DNA of 64,000 nt, taken from contig NZ_JAGGOJ010000021.1 of the NCBI RefSeq assembly GCF_018614575.1, positions 124,001 through 188,000 of the forward strand, in the 5' to 3' direction. Source of the DNA: Streptomyces sp. ISL-10. GTDB taxonomy: Bacteria > Actinomycetota > Actinomycetes > Streptomycetales > Streptomycetaceae. The notes below the pieces were generated by a model, which saw nothing but the letters and a program-made list of their open reading frames with translations, searched no databases and was not told where the DNA came from. Below are positions 1 to 8,942 of the stretch, one piece after another (the stretch's first letter is position 1; each line of letters starts with the position of its first letter). A program made the position numbers and the translations under genes.

Positions 1-1892
1 CCGTTCAGCGCCGCCTTCATGCCGCTCGTGCCGCAGGCCTCCAGCGGACGCAGCGGGTTGTTGAGCCAGACGTCGCAGCCCGGGTAGAGCTTCTTCGCCA
101 TCGCCATGCCGTAGTCGGGCAGGAAGACCAGGCGGTGGCGCACCTTCGGGTCATCGGCGAAGCGCACCAGCTCGCGGACGAGACGCTTGCCCCCGTCGTC
201 GGCCGGATGGGCCTTGCCCGCGACGACGATCTGGATCGGCTGGGTGGGGTGCAGCAGCAGCTCGGTCAGCCGGCGGCGGTCGCGGAGCATCAGCGTGAGC
301 CGCTTGTACGAGGGCACCCGCCGGGCGAACCCGATGGTGAGCACGTCGGGGTCGAGCACCCCGTCGATCCAGCCCAGTTCGGCCGCGCCCGCACCGCGCT
401 GGCGCCAGGAGGCGCGCAGTCTCTCGCGGACCTCCAGCACCAGCTGTTCGCGTAGCGAGCGGCGCAGTTCCCAGATCTCCGCGTCCGGGATGTTCGCCAC
501 GGCGTCCCAGCGCGAGGACCCGCCGACCGACAGGGCGTCCTCCGCGCGCCCCGGGCCGATCTGGCGCGCTCCCAGCCGGAAGACCTCGGGTGCGACCCAG
601 GTCGGCGCGTGCACCCCGTTGGTGATCGAGGTGATCGGCACCTCGACGGCGTCGAAGCCGGGCCACAGGCCGGAGAACATCTCGCGGCTGACGGCCCCGT
701 GCAGCCGGGACACGCCGTTGGCGCGCTGGGCGAGCCGCAGTCCCATCACCGCCATGTTGAACAGGCCCCGGTCACCGCCGGGATAGCTCTCGGTGCCCAG
801 CTGGAGCACCTGGTCGACGGGGACTCCGGGCAGTTCGGCGTCGTCCGCGAAGTGGCGGGCGACGAGGTCGCGGTCGAAGCGGTCGATCCCAGCGGGCACC
901 GGGGTGTGAGTGGTGAACACCGTGCCCGCGCGCACGGCTTCGAGGGCCGCGTCGAATCCGAGGCCGCTGCCGCCCTTGTCGGGGGACTCGCCCAGTTCAC
1001 GGATGCGTTCGAGGCCGAGGAAGCCGGCATGGCCCTCGTTGGTGTGGAACACCTCGGGCGCATGGTGCCCGGTGACCCTGCAGTACGCACGGACCGCCCG
1101 TACGCCGCCGATGCCGAGCAGCATCTCCTGGAGCAGCCGGTGCTCGCTGCCGCCGCCGTAGAGCCGGTCGGTGACGTCGCGGGCGCCCGGTCCGTTGCCC
1201 TCGACGTCGGAGTCGAGCATCAGCAGCGGGACTCGGCCGACCTGGGCGACCCAGATGTGGGCGTGCAGCAGGCGGCCCCCCGGCAGGGCCAGGGACACCC
1301 CGGCCGGGGTGCCGTCGGCCTCCCGCAGCAGATCGAGCGGCAGTTCGTTGGGATCGAGCACGGGATAGTGCTCCTGCTGCCAGCCGTCGCGGGAGAGCGA
1401 CTGGCGGAAGTAGCCGTGCCGGTAGAGCAGGCCGACGCCGATCAGCGGCACGCCGAGATCGCTGGCGGCCTTGAGGTGGTCGCCGGCGAGGATGCCGAGG
1501 CCGCCCGAATACTGCGGCAGGGCGGCGGTGACGCCGAACTCCGGCGAGAAGTAGGCGACGGCGGCGGGGAATTCGGTGGTGTCGGGGCCGCCGTCGCCGG
1601 ACTGGTACCACCTGCGGCCGTGCAGATAGTCGTCCAGGTCGTCGGCGGCCGCGGCGAGCCGGCGCAGGAAGCGCCGGTCCTTGGCCAGGTCCGCCATCCG
1701 GGCGGCGGACACGTTCCCGAGGAGCCGCACGGGATCGCCGGCGACGGCCTGCCACCTCTCGGGATCGACGGAACGGAACAGCTCTTGGGTCTCGGTGTGC
1801 CAGGACCAGCGCAGATTGCGCGCCAAGCCGCTGAGCGGTTGCAGTGGTTCGGGGAGGACGGGGCGGACGGTGAATCGACGAATGGCCTTCAC
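1..1892 (-). CDS. glgP: Glycogen (alpha-glucan) phosphorylase, 3' end cut by window
   Basis: Releases glucose-1-phosphate from alpha-1,4-glucan using pyridoxal phosphate. About 630 residues are visible, starting MKAIRRFTVRP; the rest lies beyond the left edge. The last visible residues contain GTSGMKAALNG, the family motif whose lysine (K626 here) binds the cofactor, so the gene appears intact up to the active site. Other family blocks seen are YFSPEFGVTAALPQYSGGLG, HTNEGHAGF and NGVHAPTW. The GTG start at 1892 is preceded by GAAGGTGGG. The short actinobacterial GlgP type is normally about 870 residues. In S. coelicolor, as I recall, glgP lies next to and divergent from glgE; here an 8 kb cassette separates them. 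Confidence 0.93.
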   Translation of the reverse strand, partial: MKAIRRFTVRPVLPEPLQPLSGLARNLRWSWHTETQELFRSVDPERWQAVAGDPVRLLGNVSAARMADLAKDRRFLRRLAAAADDLDDYLHGRRWYQSGDGGPDTTEFPAAVAYFSPEFGVTAALPQYSGGLGILAGDHLKAASDLGVPLIGVGLLYRHGYFRQSLSRDGWQQEHYPVLDPNELPLDLLREADGTPAGVSLALPGGRLLHAHIWVAQVGRVPLLMLDSDVEGNGPGARDVTDRLYGGGSEHRLLQEMLLGIGGVRAVRAYCRVTGHHAPEVFHTNEGHAGFLGLERIRELGESPDKGGSGLGFDAALEAVRAGTVFTTHTPVPAGIDRFDRDLVARHFADDAELPGVPVDQVLQLGTESYPGGDRGLFNMAVMGLRLAQRANGVSRLHGAVSREMFSGLWPGFDAVEVPITSITNGVHAPTWVAPEVFRLGARQIGPGRAEDALSVGGSSRWDAVANIPDAEIWELRRSLREQLVLEVRERLRASWRQRGAGAAELGWIDGVLDPDVLTIGFARRVPSYKRLTLMLRDRRRLTELLLHPTQPIQIVVAGKAHPADDGGKRLVRELVRFADDPKVRHRLVFLPDYGMAMAKKLYPGCDVWLNNPLRPLEACGTSGMKAALN

Positions 1893-2217
1893 AGGTCCCA
1901 CCTTCGCAGGGGATGTACGCATCCGAGCGGACGCACGGCGGTGTGCGCCCTTTTCCGTCGGTGCGACGTTAGTCGCACCCCGTCCTCGCCCACCACGGCG
2001 CACGGTTCGCCAGGGGGCGCACACCTCTGCCGGTCGCATCGGCCGCCCGCCCCGGTCTCGCCCCCGCCGCGCGGCGAATCAGGCCCGCTCAGGACCTCCC
2101 GTCGACCCCCGCTCACGACCTCCCGTCGGCCCCGAGCAAGCCCACTACCGGCAGCAACCACCAACGGCCGCTGCCCCGGTCAGCCACGCCTCCCGCCTCC
2201 CGAGGCACCGGCCCGGT
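1893..2217. other. Intergenic region upstream of glgP
   Basis: 325 bases between the cassette's last gene and the glgP start. It holds the leader and presumably the promoter of glgP and one perfect inverted repeat (1960-1979). I see no credible coding sequence. Confidence 0.6.
1960..1979. promoter_or_regulatory. Perfect inverted repeat upstream of glgP
   Basis: GGTGCGAC-gtta-GTCGCACC, two perfect 8-base arms around a 4-base spacer, 68 bases upstream of the glgP start codon. It could be a repressor operator or a leader hairpin. No regulator can be assigned from sequence alone. Confidence 0.45.
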
Positions 2218-3507
2218 TCAGCCACGCCCCCGGCCGCCCACCGTTCCTCCGTACGGGGAGCCCTGGTTGACGCTTTGCGGGTCGAACGCGCCGGTGGCCG
2301 CGTACCGTGCCGCGATGCCGGTGAGTTCGGCCTCCGGGATCACGTCGCGGATGTCGGTGAATCCGCCGGGTGCACGCCGGTGGGCCAGGTCGATGACCAC
2401 CTCGGGTCCCTTCTGCCGGTTGGACAGCTGCAGTCGGGTCATGGCGGGCCGGCGGTCCGCCTCGTAGGCGGTGAGCGCGGCCACCGGGTCGCGGTGGCCG
2501 GCCAGCGCGTGGGCGAGGGCCCGGCCGTCGACGATGGACTGGGTCGCCCCGTTGGAGCCGATCGGGTACATCGCATGTGCCGCGTCGCCGATCAGCGTCG
2601 TACGGCCCCGGGACCACAGGGGCAGCGGATCGCGGTCCACCATCGGGTACTCGTACGCCGCGTCGGCGGCGTGGAGGATCTCCGGGACGCTGACCCCGTC
2701 GAACTCCCAGCCCGCGAAGCGGCCGGCGAACGCGGCCACGGCGACGGACCGGTTCCAGTCGCCGCGGAAGGTGTCCCCGGCCGTCTCGGAGGGCGCGGCG
2801 AGCGCCCAGTTGACGAGGACGTCACCGCCGTCGGCGGGCTCGGAGATCGGATAGACGACGGCCCGCAGCCGGTCGTCCCCGGCGATGAGCATGAAATCGC
2901 CCGCGCGATGGGCGGGCACGCGCGAGATCCCGCGCCAGACGAGCATCCCGTTCCACGGCGGCTCGCCCTCGCCGGGACGGAGCGCGGCGCGTACCGCGGA
3001 GCGGATGCCGTCCGCGCCGATGAGCAGGTCCGGTTCCAGCGAGGCCCGACCGCGGCGTGCGCCGTCGCTGTGTTCCAGGGTGACGCGGGGGCGGCCGCCG
3101 TCTAGCCGGTCGACGCGCGTCACACGTACACCGCTGAGCAGAGCGCTCTCGCCGAGCCTGTCCCGTACGGCCTCGGCGAGCGTGAGCTGCAGCGCGCCGC
3201 GGTGGACGGACAGCTGGGGCCAGTTGTACCCGGCGGCGAGTCCGCGCGGATCGCGGGAGATCAGGCAGCCGCTGCGGTGGTAGTAGCGCAGTTCCCGGGT
3301 GCGTACGGCGTGTTCCTCGATACGGTCCAGCACGCCGAGCGCGTCGAGTTCGCGCACCGCGTTGGGCATGATGTTCAGGCCCGCGCCGACCGGGCGGATC
3401 TCCGGGGCGGCCTCGACCACCGTGATCCGTTCGAACCCGGCCGTGTGCAGTGCGAGCGCGGCGGTGAGGCCGGCGATGCCGCCGCCGACGATCATGATGT
3501 GGGTCAT
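2218..3507 (-). CDS. PhzS-like FAD-dependent aromatic monooxygenase
   Basis: A 429-residue single-component flavoprotein hydroxylase of the group that includes PhzS, the phenazine monooxygenase of pyocyanin synthesis. Visible motifs: dinucleotide-binding GGGIAG (8-13), GADG (164-167) and the second FAD motif IGDAAHAMYPIGSNG (306-320). Between them are stretches characteristic of the PhzS subgroup from memory, such as SVHRGALQLTLAEAV and EYPMVDRDPLPLW. Such enzymes use NAD(P)H and O2 to hydroxylate aromatic rings, often with decarboxylation; the substrate here is unknown. The gene is 45 bases downstream of the PrnB-like gene and probably co-transcribed with it. GAGGAG lies 11 bases before the ATG. 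Family assignment is firm; the reaction is inferred. Confidence 0.85.
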   Translation of the reverse strand: MTHIMIVGGGIAGLTAALALHTAGFERITVVEAAPEIRPVGAGLNIMPNAVRELDALGVLDRIEEHAVRTRELRYYHRSGCLISRDPRGLAAGYNWPQLSVHRGALQLTLAEAVRDRLGESALLSGVRVTRVDRLDGGRPRVTLEHSDGARRGRASLEPDLLIGADGIRSAVRAALRPGEGEPPWNGMLVWRGISRVPAHRAGDFMLIAGDDRLRAVVYPISEPADGGDVLVNWALAAPSETAGDTFRGDWNRSVAVAAFAGRFAGWEFDGVSVPEILHAADAAYEYPMVDRDPLPLWSRGRTTLIGDAAHAMYPIGSNGATQSIVDGRALAHALAGHRDPVAALTAYEADRRPAMTRLQLSNRQKGPEVVIDLAHRRAPGGFTDIRDVIPEAELTGIAARYAATGAFDPQSVNQGSPYGGTVGGRGRG

Positions 3508-3552
3508 GGGGACGAAATCTCCTCGAACTCTCCTGTGGCTCTCCTGTGGCGG

Positions 3553-4674
3553 TCAGCGGGCGCTGGTGTCCGGCGGCTCCACCGAGCGGCGCACCAGCGT
3601 CTCGTTCTCGCGGGTCAGATCGAGGACGGAGCGCAGGAGGGCGACCGGGGCGCCGCCGCTGCCGGCGTCGTAGAGCCGTACCTCCTCGCTGTATGCCTTG
3701 CGGGCGATGGTGAGGTGGCGGGCGCGGAAGGTCTTGAGGATGCGCAGCACGCGGGCGAGGGAGACCGCCGACGCGGTGAGCGTGGCGGGCACGCGGCCCC
3801 CACCCTCCCAGCTGAAGGCGGCGGAGAGCTTGGAGACGGCGGAGACGCCGCCCCGGTGGGCCGCGTAGTGCGCGCGCCAGGACGGCAGACTGTACTGGAC
3901 GGACTCCTCGAGGAAGGTGTCGTAGCGTTCGTTGCCGCGGTCGCACTGCCAGAGCGTCAGGTCGACGAGCCACAGCGGGACCTGGGCGGCGGCGGGGCCG
4001 AGGTAGTCGCGGCCGGCGACGTCGACCTCCTCGAAGTAGGAGCGCAGTTCGCGGGCGAAGAAAACGGGGGAGACGCGGGCGACGGTGAAGTCGATCGAGT
4101 CGACCATGGACTGCACGTGCTGGGCGGTGCGGTCGAGGGCGAGGGCGAACCCCGGGTCGTACGGCTCCAGTCGGGCGAGCTCCGCGCAGGTGTCGAGCGA
4201 GGCGACGAGGCTGGGGAAGACCATGCGGACGGCGTCCTGGAGGTTGCCCTCCATGGGGTCGCCCGTGTACATCCGCCGGCGCTGTCCCGAGGGGTTCCAG
4301 GTCGTGTAGTGGTGCACGGTGTCCCGGGGGACCATGTCCGTGCGGCGGCCCAGCTCCTCCAGGACGGGCAGGGCCTCCGGAACGGCGGCGAGCGGCTGTG
4401 TGCCGTGCCGCTTCAGCGAACCGAGGAGGATGCCGAGGTCGCGCATCGCGGCGAGTGCGTCGACGATGCCGAGCGAGGCGACCCGGTTCTCGTCGGGTAC
4501 GAGCGCGCGCAGGGCGACGGTGAGCGCGGGCACGTCCGCGTCCGCGTTCATGGCCGGGAGCGCGGCGAGCAGCGCGTCGGCACCGAGCGGATCGGCCGCA
4601 CGTATCTCCGCTATCCGGTAACGCGGTTCGCCGAGCACATCGAGACCGGGCGCGACAAGGTCGTACAGGGTCAA
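3553..4674 (-). CDS. PrnB-family (DUF1864) haem protein, indole/tryptophan ring-rearranging enzyme homologue
   Basis: Resembles PrnB, the pyrrolnitrin enzyme that converts 7-chlorotryptophan to monodechloroaminopyrrolnitrin and belongs to the histidine-ligated IDO/TDO haem superfamily. Recalled PrnB segments align closely: ADPLGADALLAALPAMN near the N-terminus, AAMRDLGILLGSLKRHG, then DYLGPAAAQVPLWLVDLTLW, and FRARHLTIARKAY near the C-terminus. The histidine of the last block (H320 with the start used here) falls where PrnB has its proximal haem ligand, H313. I chose TTG at 4674 because GAAGGGA sits 7 bases upstream; it gives 373 residues against 361 in PrnB. An in-frame upstream start at 4761 adds a low-complexity tail and is less likely. 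No tryptophan halogenase or Rieske oxygenase (PrnA, PrnC, PrnD) is nearby, so the substrate is probably not chlorinated tryptophan, or the pathway differs. Confidence 0.8.
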   Translation of the reverse strand: MTLYDLVAPGLDVLGEPRYRIAEIRAADPLGADALLAALPAMNADADVPALTVALRALVPDENRVASLGIVDALAAMRDLGILLGSLKRHGTQPLAAVPEALPVLEELGRRTDMVPRDTVHHYTTWNPSGQRRRMYTGDPMEGNLQDAVRMVFPSLVASLDTCAELARLEPYDPGFALALDRTAQHVQSMVDSIDFTVARVSPVFFARELRSYFEEVDVAGRDYLGPAAAQVPLWLVDLTLWQCDRGNERYDTFLEESVQYSLPSWRAHYAAHRGGVSAVSKLSAAFSWEGGGRVPATLTASAVSLARVLRILKTFRARHLTIARKAYSEEVRLYDAGSGGAPVALLRSVLDLTRENETLVRRSVEPPDTSAR

Positions 4675-4792
4675 CGGAATGTCCCTTCGGACAGAAAACG
4701 GTTCACTGGTGGGATGTGGGGCGGGCGGTGCGCGGGCACCCCCGTGCCGTGATGGGCGCACGGCGTGCGCCCGGCACCGTCCCCGCCCCCGG

Positions 4793-6253
4793 TCACTCCA
4801 CGGCGCCGCCGACCCGGTCCTGGCGTGGCGGCGCCATGGCGGGCGCGGGCAGCCGCAGCCGGGAGGAGAGCAGGGTGGCCAGGGCCGCGAACGCGGCTCC
4901 GGCCAGAAGGGCGGACCTGAAGCCCGCTGTCTCGGCCGCGGCGTCGCCGGCCACCGCGGTTCCCGCGGTGGCGACGGCGACGAGGACCGCGAGCCCGAGG
5001 ACCGAGCCGAACTGCTGGCTGGTGTTGACCAGTCCGGAGGCTAGTCCCGTCTCCTCGGGCGAGGCCTCGGCCGTGGCGGCCACGTTGGTGGTGACCATCA
5101 CCAGCGGAAGGGCGGCGCCCAGGACGAGGCTCGGGGCGAGGACGGTGGTGAGGAAGGTTCCGTCGGCATCGAGGGCGAGCGCGAGCCAGACCATGCCGGA
5201 AAGGAGCAGCCCGAAGCCGAGGGTCATGGCGGGGCGCAGCCCGAGCCGGCCGATGAGCCGGCCGGTCTGCGGGGCGACGGCAACGACGACGAGGGACAGC
5301 GGCAGCAGGCCCAGTCCGCCGGTGAGCGGGGAGTGTCCGAGCACCTTCTGCAGGTAGATGCTGACCAGGAAGAACATCGGGAACAACGCCATCTGGGCCA
5401 GTGCGCTGAGGACGTTGGCCCGTCGCAGGGCAGGACGGCGCAGCACGGCGGGCGGTACGAGCGGCCGGGCGATGCGCCGCTCCAGCAGGGCGAAGGCGGC
5501 GAGCAGGACGAGTCCCCCGGCCCCGCTCACGAGGGTCCGCGCGCCGGTCCAGCCCGCCTCGCCCGCGCCGACGAGGGCGTAGGCGAGGAGTCCGAGCCCA
5601 CCGGTCGCCGTGAGCGCACCGCCGAGGTCGAAGCCCGTGTCGCGGCTGCGGACGCCCGGGGCGAGCAGCCGCAGCGCCGCTGCGGCGAGCGCGAGCGAGA
5701 CGAGGACGTTGAGCCAGAACGTGGAGCGCCAGCCGAGGAGATCGGTCAGTACGCCCCCGAGCACGGTGCCGAGCACGCCACCGAGGCCGCCCATCGCGGC
5801 GAACACGCCGAGCGCCCTGTGCCGGGCGGGCCCGTCGGGAAAGAGGGTGAGCAGCAGGGCGAAGGCGGCGGCCGCGGCGAGTGCGGCGCCGATGCCCTGC
5901 GCGGCCCGCGCGGCGACGAGCAGCCCGATGCCGCCCGCGACGCCGCCCGCGGCGGACGCGGCGGCGAGCAGCCCGAGCCCGGCGAGGTAGAGCCGCCGGT
6001 GCCCGAAGAGGTCGGCGGTCCGCCCGCCGAGCAGCAGCAGCCCGCCGAAGGTGATGAGGTAGGCGTTGGCCACCCACGACAACCCGGCGGACCCGGACCC
6101 GAGGTCGTCGCCGACGGAGGGCAGGGCGACGTTGACGATCGCGGTGTCCATGATGAGGAGCAGCTGGGTGGCGGCGAGGAGCGGGAGCGCGGGGCCGGCC
6201 CCGGACGCGGCCCGATCGGCGGGGGCAGCGTCCGTGGTGCGGTCGTGGGTCAC
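4793..6253 (-). CDS. MFS drug/metabolite exporter, DHA2 type with 14 TM segments
   Basis: A 486-residue proton-coupled efflux protein of the EmrB/QacA (DHA2) group. About 14 hydrophobic segments can be counted. Motif D1 is seen as IMDTAIVNVALPSVG in TM1, motif A as GGRTADLFGHRR after TM2, and a motif-C-like glycine-rich stretch MGGLGGVLGTVLGG in TM5. The GTG start at 6253 overlaps the stop of the HpaB-like gene (GTGA), which implies translational coupling. A further 118 bases separate it from the PrnB-like gene. In this context it most likely exports the cassette's product or gives self-resistance. The substrate is inferred only. Confidence 0.88.
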   Translation of the reverse strand: MTHDRTTDAAPADRAASGAGPALPLLAATQLLLIMDTAIVNVALPSVGDDLGSGSAGLSWVANAYLITFGGLLLLGGRTADLFGHRRLYLAGLGLLAAASAAGGVAGGIGLLVAARAAQGIGAALAAAAAFALLLTLFPDGPARHRALGVFAAMGGLGGVLGTVLGGVLTDLLGWRSTFWLNVLVSLALAAAALRLLAPGVRSRDTGFDLGGALTATGGLGLLAYALVGAGEAGWTGARTLVSGAGGLVLLAAFALLERRIARPLVPPAVLRRPALRRANVLSALAQMALFPMFFLVSIYLQKVLGHSPLTGGLGLLPLSLVVVAVAPQTGRLIGRLGLRPAMTLGFGLLLSGMVWLALALDADGTFLTTVLAPSLVLGAALPLVMVTTNVAATAEASPEETGLASGLVNTSQQFGSVLGLAVLVAVATAGTAVAGDAAAETAGFRSALLAGAAFAALATLLSSRLRLPAPAMAPPRQDRVGGAVE

Positions 6254-7710
6254 CGCTGTGCGGTCCTCTCGTCGAGCGCGTACCCCGACAGGCACGCCCG
6301 CGCCAGCGACTCGCAGCTGTCCGTGTCGCCCTCCCACACCTGCTGCATCAGATAGACGTGCGGCGCGCCGTGGTAGAAGCGCTCGTACTGCTCGTGGCGG
6401 GAGGCGAACTCCGAACCCAGCGCGTCCCACGCCAGCTTGAGCAGCTTGATGCGGTCCTCCGCCGGGTGGCCGGGCGAGCGGATGTACTTCCTCACCAGAG
6501 GGCCCAGCTCGGGGTGGAGCAGGTCGTCGGCCGACGCGGGGAGCTGGATGACCCCGCCGCCCGCCAGCATCTTGATCTCTTGCACGGCCGCCGGGTACAG
6601 CTCCCCCGCCATGATCCGCTGCGCGTAGGAGATGTCCTTGCCGGGCATCACCCCGCCGCGTCCACCCTCGACCTCCTCGTACGACGCCTCCGCCGCCAGC
6701 ACGAACGCCTTCGCCTGAGCCACCCTGCCCATGAGCCGGCCGATCGCCTGGGTGACCGGCGGCAGCCGGTAGGTGTTGTTCGCCTTGGTGAGGAGGATCG
6801 CGATGCCGGTGAGGAACTCCAGTTTGGTCCAGAAGCGCGTGGCGGCCTGGTGAACGAAGTTCACGTACGCGGGTGTCCGCCACCACATGCCGAACGTCGC
6901 GTCGACGTTGCGGTAGGTCAGCATCCGCTCCCAGGGCACGAACACGTCGTCGCACACCAGCAGCGCGTCGTTCTCGTCGAACCGCGACGAGAGCGGGTTG
7001 TCGAAGACGCTGCGGGCCTGCGCCTCGTAGGAGGTGCGGGAGAGGAACTTCAGTCCGGGTGTGTCGATCGGCAGCGAGAAGCACAGGGCGTGGTCGACAT
7101 CCTCGGGTGCGAGCGGTTCGATGGTGCCGACGATCACCTCGTTGCCGAAGACGGCCGCCGTGCCGATCATCTTGGCTCCGCGCACCACGACCCCGCCGTC
7201 CTTCTCCGCGACGACCCGGACGACCAGGTCGTCCTCCTCCTGCTGCGAGGCCCCCTTGGTGCGGTCGATCTGCGGGTTGGTGATGGTGAAGGTCGGGTAG
7301 AGGTCGCCCTCGGCCAGTCTGCGGTGGTAGGCCAGCGCGTTGTCCGCGCCGTCGAAGTCGTCGGTGGTGAACAGTCCCGGAGCCGCCGCGAATCCGGCCG
7401 CCCCGCCCGCCATGTAGTCCGGGGTCCGCCCGAGAAAACCGAAACTCGACTCGGCCCACACCTTGTAGGCGCGCCGCCGGGCGACCAGGTCCTCGTAGGT
7501 CTGCGGGACCCTGTACGCGCGATGCGCGCCGTCCGCGGTGAGCACCGACGCGTACTGCGGATCGTGTGCCAGGTCGTACAGCCGCGCGAGCGAGGCCGCG
7601 GTGTTGCGGAAGGCGGCATGGCGGGTGACGTCGGCGACGCGCTCGCCGTCGAGCCACACCTCGCGCCCGTCACGCAGCGATGCGAGGTACTCCTGGCCGG
7701 ACCTGGTCAA
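6250..7710 (-). CDS. HpaB-type FADH2-dependent aromatic monooxygenase (oxygenase component)
   Basis: A 486-residue member of the 4-hydroxyphenylacetate 3-hydroxylase family, which hydroxylates phenolic rings ortho to an OH using reduced FAD from a separate reductase. Family blocks visible: YPTFTITNPQIDRTKG, VRGAKMIGTAAVFGNEVIVG, DDVFVPWERM and the C-terminal helical domain with PGHPAEDRIKLLKLAWDALG. Length matches the family (480-520). Antibiotic clusters use relatives such as SgcC to modify tyrosine-derived moieties. No HpaC-type flavin reductase is present in the window, so FADH2 must come from elsewhere. This is the first gene of the minus-strand cassette operon; the AraC regulator lies 148 bases upstream on the same strand. 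Confidence 0.88.
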   Translation of the reverse strand: MTRSGQEYLASLRDGREVWLDGERVADVTRHAAFRNTAASLARLYDLAHDPQYASVLTADGAHRAYRVPQTYEDLVARRRAYKVWAESSFGFLGRTPDYMAGGAAGFAAAPGLFTTDDFDGADNALAYHRRLAEGDLYPTFTITNPQIDRTKGASQQEEDDLVVRVVAEKDGGVVVRGAKMIGTAAVFGNEVIVGTIEPLAPEDVDHALCFSLPIDTPGLKFLSRTSYEAQARSVFDNPLSSRFDENDALLVCDDVFVPWERMLTYRNVDATFGMWWRTPAYVNFVHQAATRFWTKLEFLTGIAILLTKANNTYRLPPVTQAIGRLMGRVAQAKAFVLAAEASYEEVEGGRGGVMPGKDISYAQRIMAGELYPAAVQEIKMLAGGGVIQLPASADDLLHPELGPLVRKYIRSPGHPAEDRIKLLKLAWDALGSEFASRHEQYERFYHGAPHVYLMQQVWEGDTDSCESLARACLSGYALDERTAQR

Positions 7711-7858
7711 CGTCTCTCCTCGAAGGGGCTGCGGATGGACGGACCGCCGCCGGCCGCGCTGGAGCCGGCCGGGCGGCGGCTGGTTTCAGCCGAGCCTGTC
7801 CCCCGCCGAGGACACAGGGCAATGAACGACCGTCCAGCGGTCCTTAAGAACCGGCCAA

Positions 7859-8824
7859 TCATGCGGCTGAGGCGCCTTTGCTGCGGTACTCGCCGGGCGT
7901 CATCCCGTACCACTTGCGAAAGGCCAGGTGGAAGCCGACCGCACTGAGGTAGCCGACCCGTTCGGGCACGGCGGACTGCGGGAGCGAGGTCTCGCCGAGC
8001 AGCCGGGCCGCCTCCTGCATCCGGCGGCCCGTCAGATGCCGTGCGGGCGCCTCGCCGACCAGGTCCCGGAAGGCCGCGGTGAAGGCGGAACGGGACATGC
8101 CGACCTCGCGGGCGAGCGACTCGATGGTCCACGGTTCGGCGAACCGGGTCGCGATGATCACCATGGCCTTGCTGATGCCGGGATGCCGGAGGACGGGCAG
8201 CACGGACGGGTTCCCGGCCAGCTCCCGCAGCAGCGGCCGCAGCGCGAGCACGAGCGCCATCTCGAAGGCGCGCAGGGTGATCAGCCGGTCCCCCGGCCCC
8301 ACGGGCCGGTCCGTCGTGGCGAGCAGCCGCAGGGTGTCGCGCAGCAGCGGCTCCTGGTCGACCTGCGAGCCGTCGAGCACCAGGGCCCAGGGCAGCGCCT
8401 CGTACAGGCCGGTCGCCGCACTGGCGTCGTAGTGCAGTCCGGCGCACAGCAGTCTGCTGACGGGCCCCTCCCCCTCGATGCGGATCTCGCCGGAGGTGCC
8501 GGGCTGCCGCTCGGGCAGCACCGCGGCGAGCGAGACGCCCCGCCGGTCGGGGCGGTCGGCGAGCCGGTGCGCGGTTCCGGTGGGGAAGACGGCGAGGTCT
8601 CCCGCACGCAGCTCGATCGGCGTCTGGTCCTCGCCGGTGATCCAGCAGCCCCCCTCGGTGATGAAGTGCAGTACGGCGCAGCTCTGTTCCGCGTCCCCCT
8701 CGATGGCCCATGGCGCGCGCAGATGCCAACGGCTGTCGAAGACCCCGGTGAGCCTCAGCGGCTTCAGCAGCTCGCTCAGCAGGTCGTCGCGTTCGCTCTG
8801 GGTTGGTTTCAGTGGTCGTTCCAT
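7859..8824 (-). CDS. AraC-family transcriptional regulator with cupin sensor
   Basis: A 321-residue regulator. The N-terminal half looks like the cupin_6 ligand-binding domain of AraC proteins (CAVLHFITEGGCWITGED, ELRAGDLAVFPTGTAHRL). The C-terminal half carries two helix-turn-helix motifs, including LAREVGMSRSAFTAAFRDL, and ends with the signature FHLAFRKWYGMTPGEYR. I start it at ATG 8824 because AAGGAT lies 6 bases upstream; an in-frame start at 8944 would overlap the divergent reductase gene and is unlikely. It is the likely pathway regulator of the HpaB/MFS/PrnB/PhzS operon downstream and perhaps of the divergent reductase. The inducer is unknown. Confidence 0.88.
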   Translation of the reverse strand: MERPLKPTQSERDDLLSELLKPLRLTGVFDSRWHLRAPWAIEGDAEQSCAVLHFITEGGCWITGEDQTPIELRAGDLAVFPTGTAHRLADRPDRRGVSLAAVLPERQPGTSGEIRIEGEGPVSRLLCAGLHYDASAATGLYEALPWALVLDGSQVDQEPLLRDTLRLLATTDRPVGPGDRLITLRAFEMALVLALRPLLRELAGNPSVLPVLRHPGISKAMVIIATRFAEPWTIESLAREVGMSRSAFTAAFRDLVGEAPARHLTGRRMQEAARLLGETSLPQSAVPERVGYLSAVGFHLAFRKWYGMTPGEYRSKGASAA

Positions 8825-8942
8825 TGGACGATCCTTCAACCCCCGCCCCGGATTGTTAATTGATCGGCCGAAGCCGTCGCCGCGAGCCTTGAGGAGCCGT
8901 TCACGGCAGCAGTGACACCCTATCGAAGGGCCCTTCTGAGAC

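Noticed and set aside
4675..4761. Extra 29 residues on the PrnB-like protein
   Set aside because: Low-complexity and not needed for PrnB-like length; the TTG at 4674 has a clear binding site.
3202..6355. Plus-strand frames opposite the PhzS, PrnB and MFS genes
   Set aside because: Translations are Gly/Glu/Arg shadows without family motifs, while the minus strand has coherent domains.
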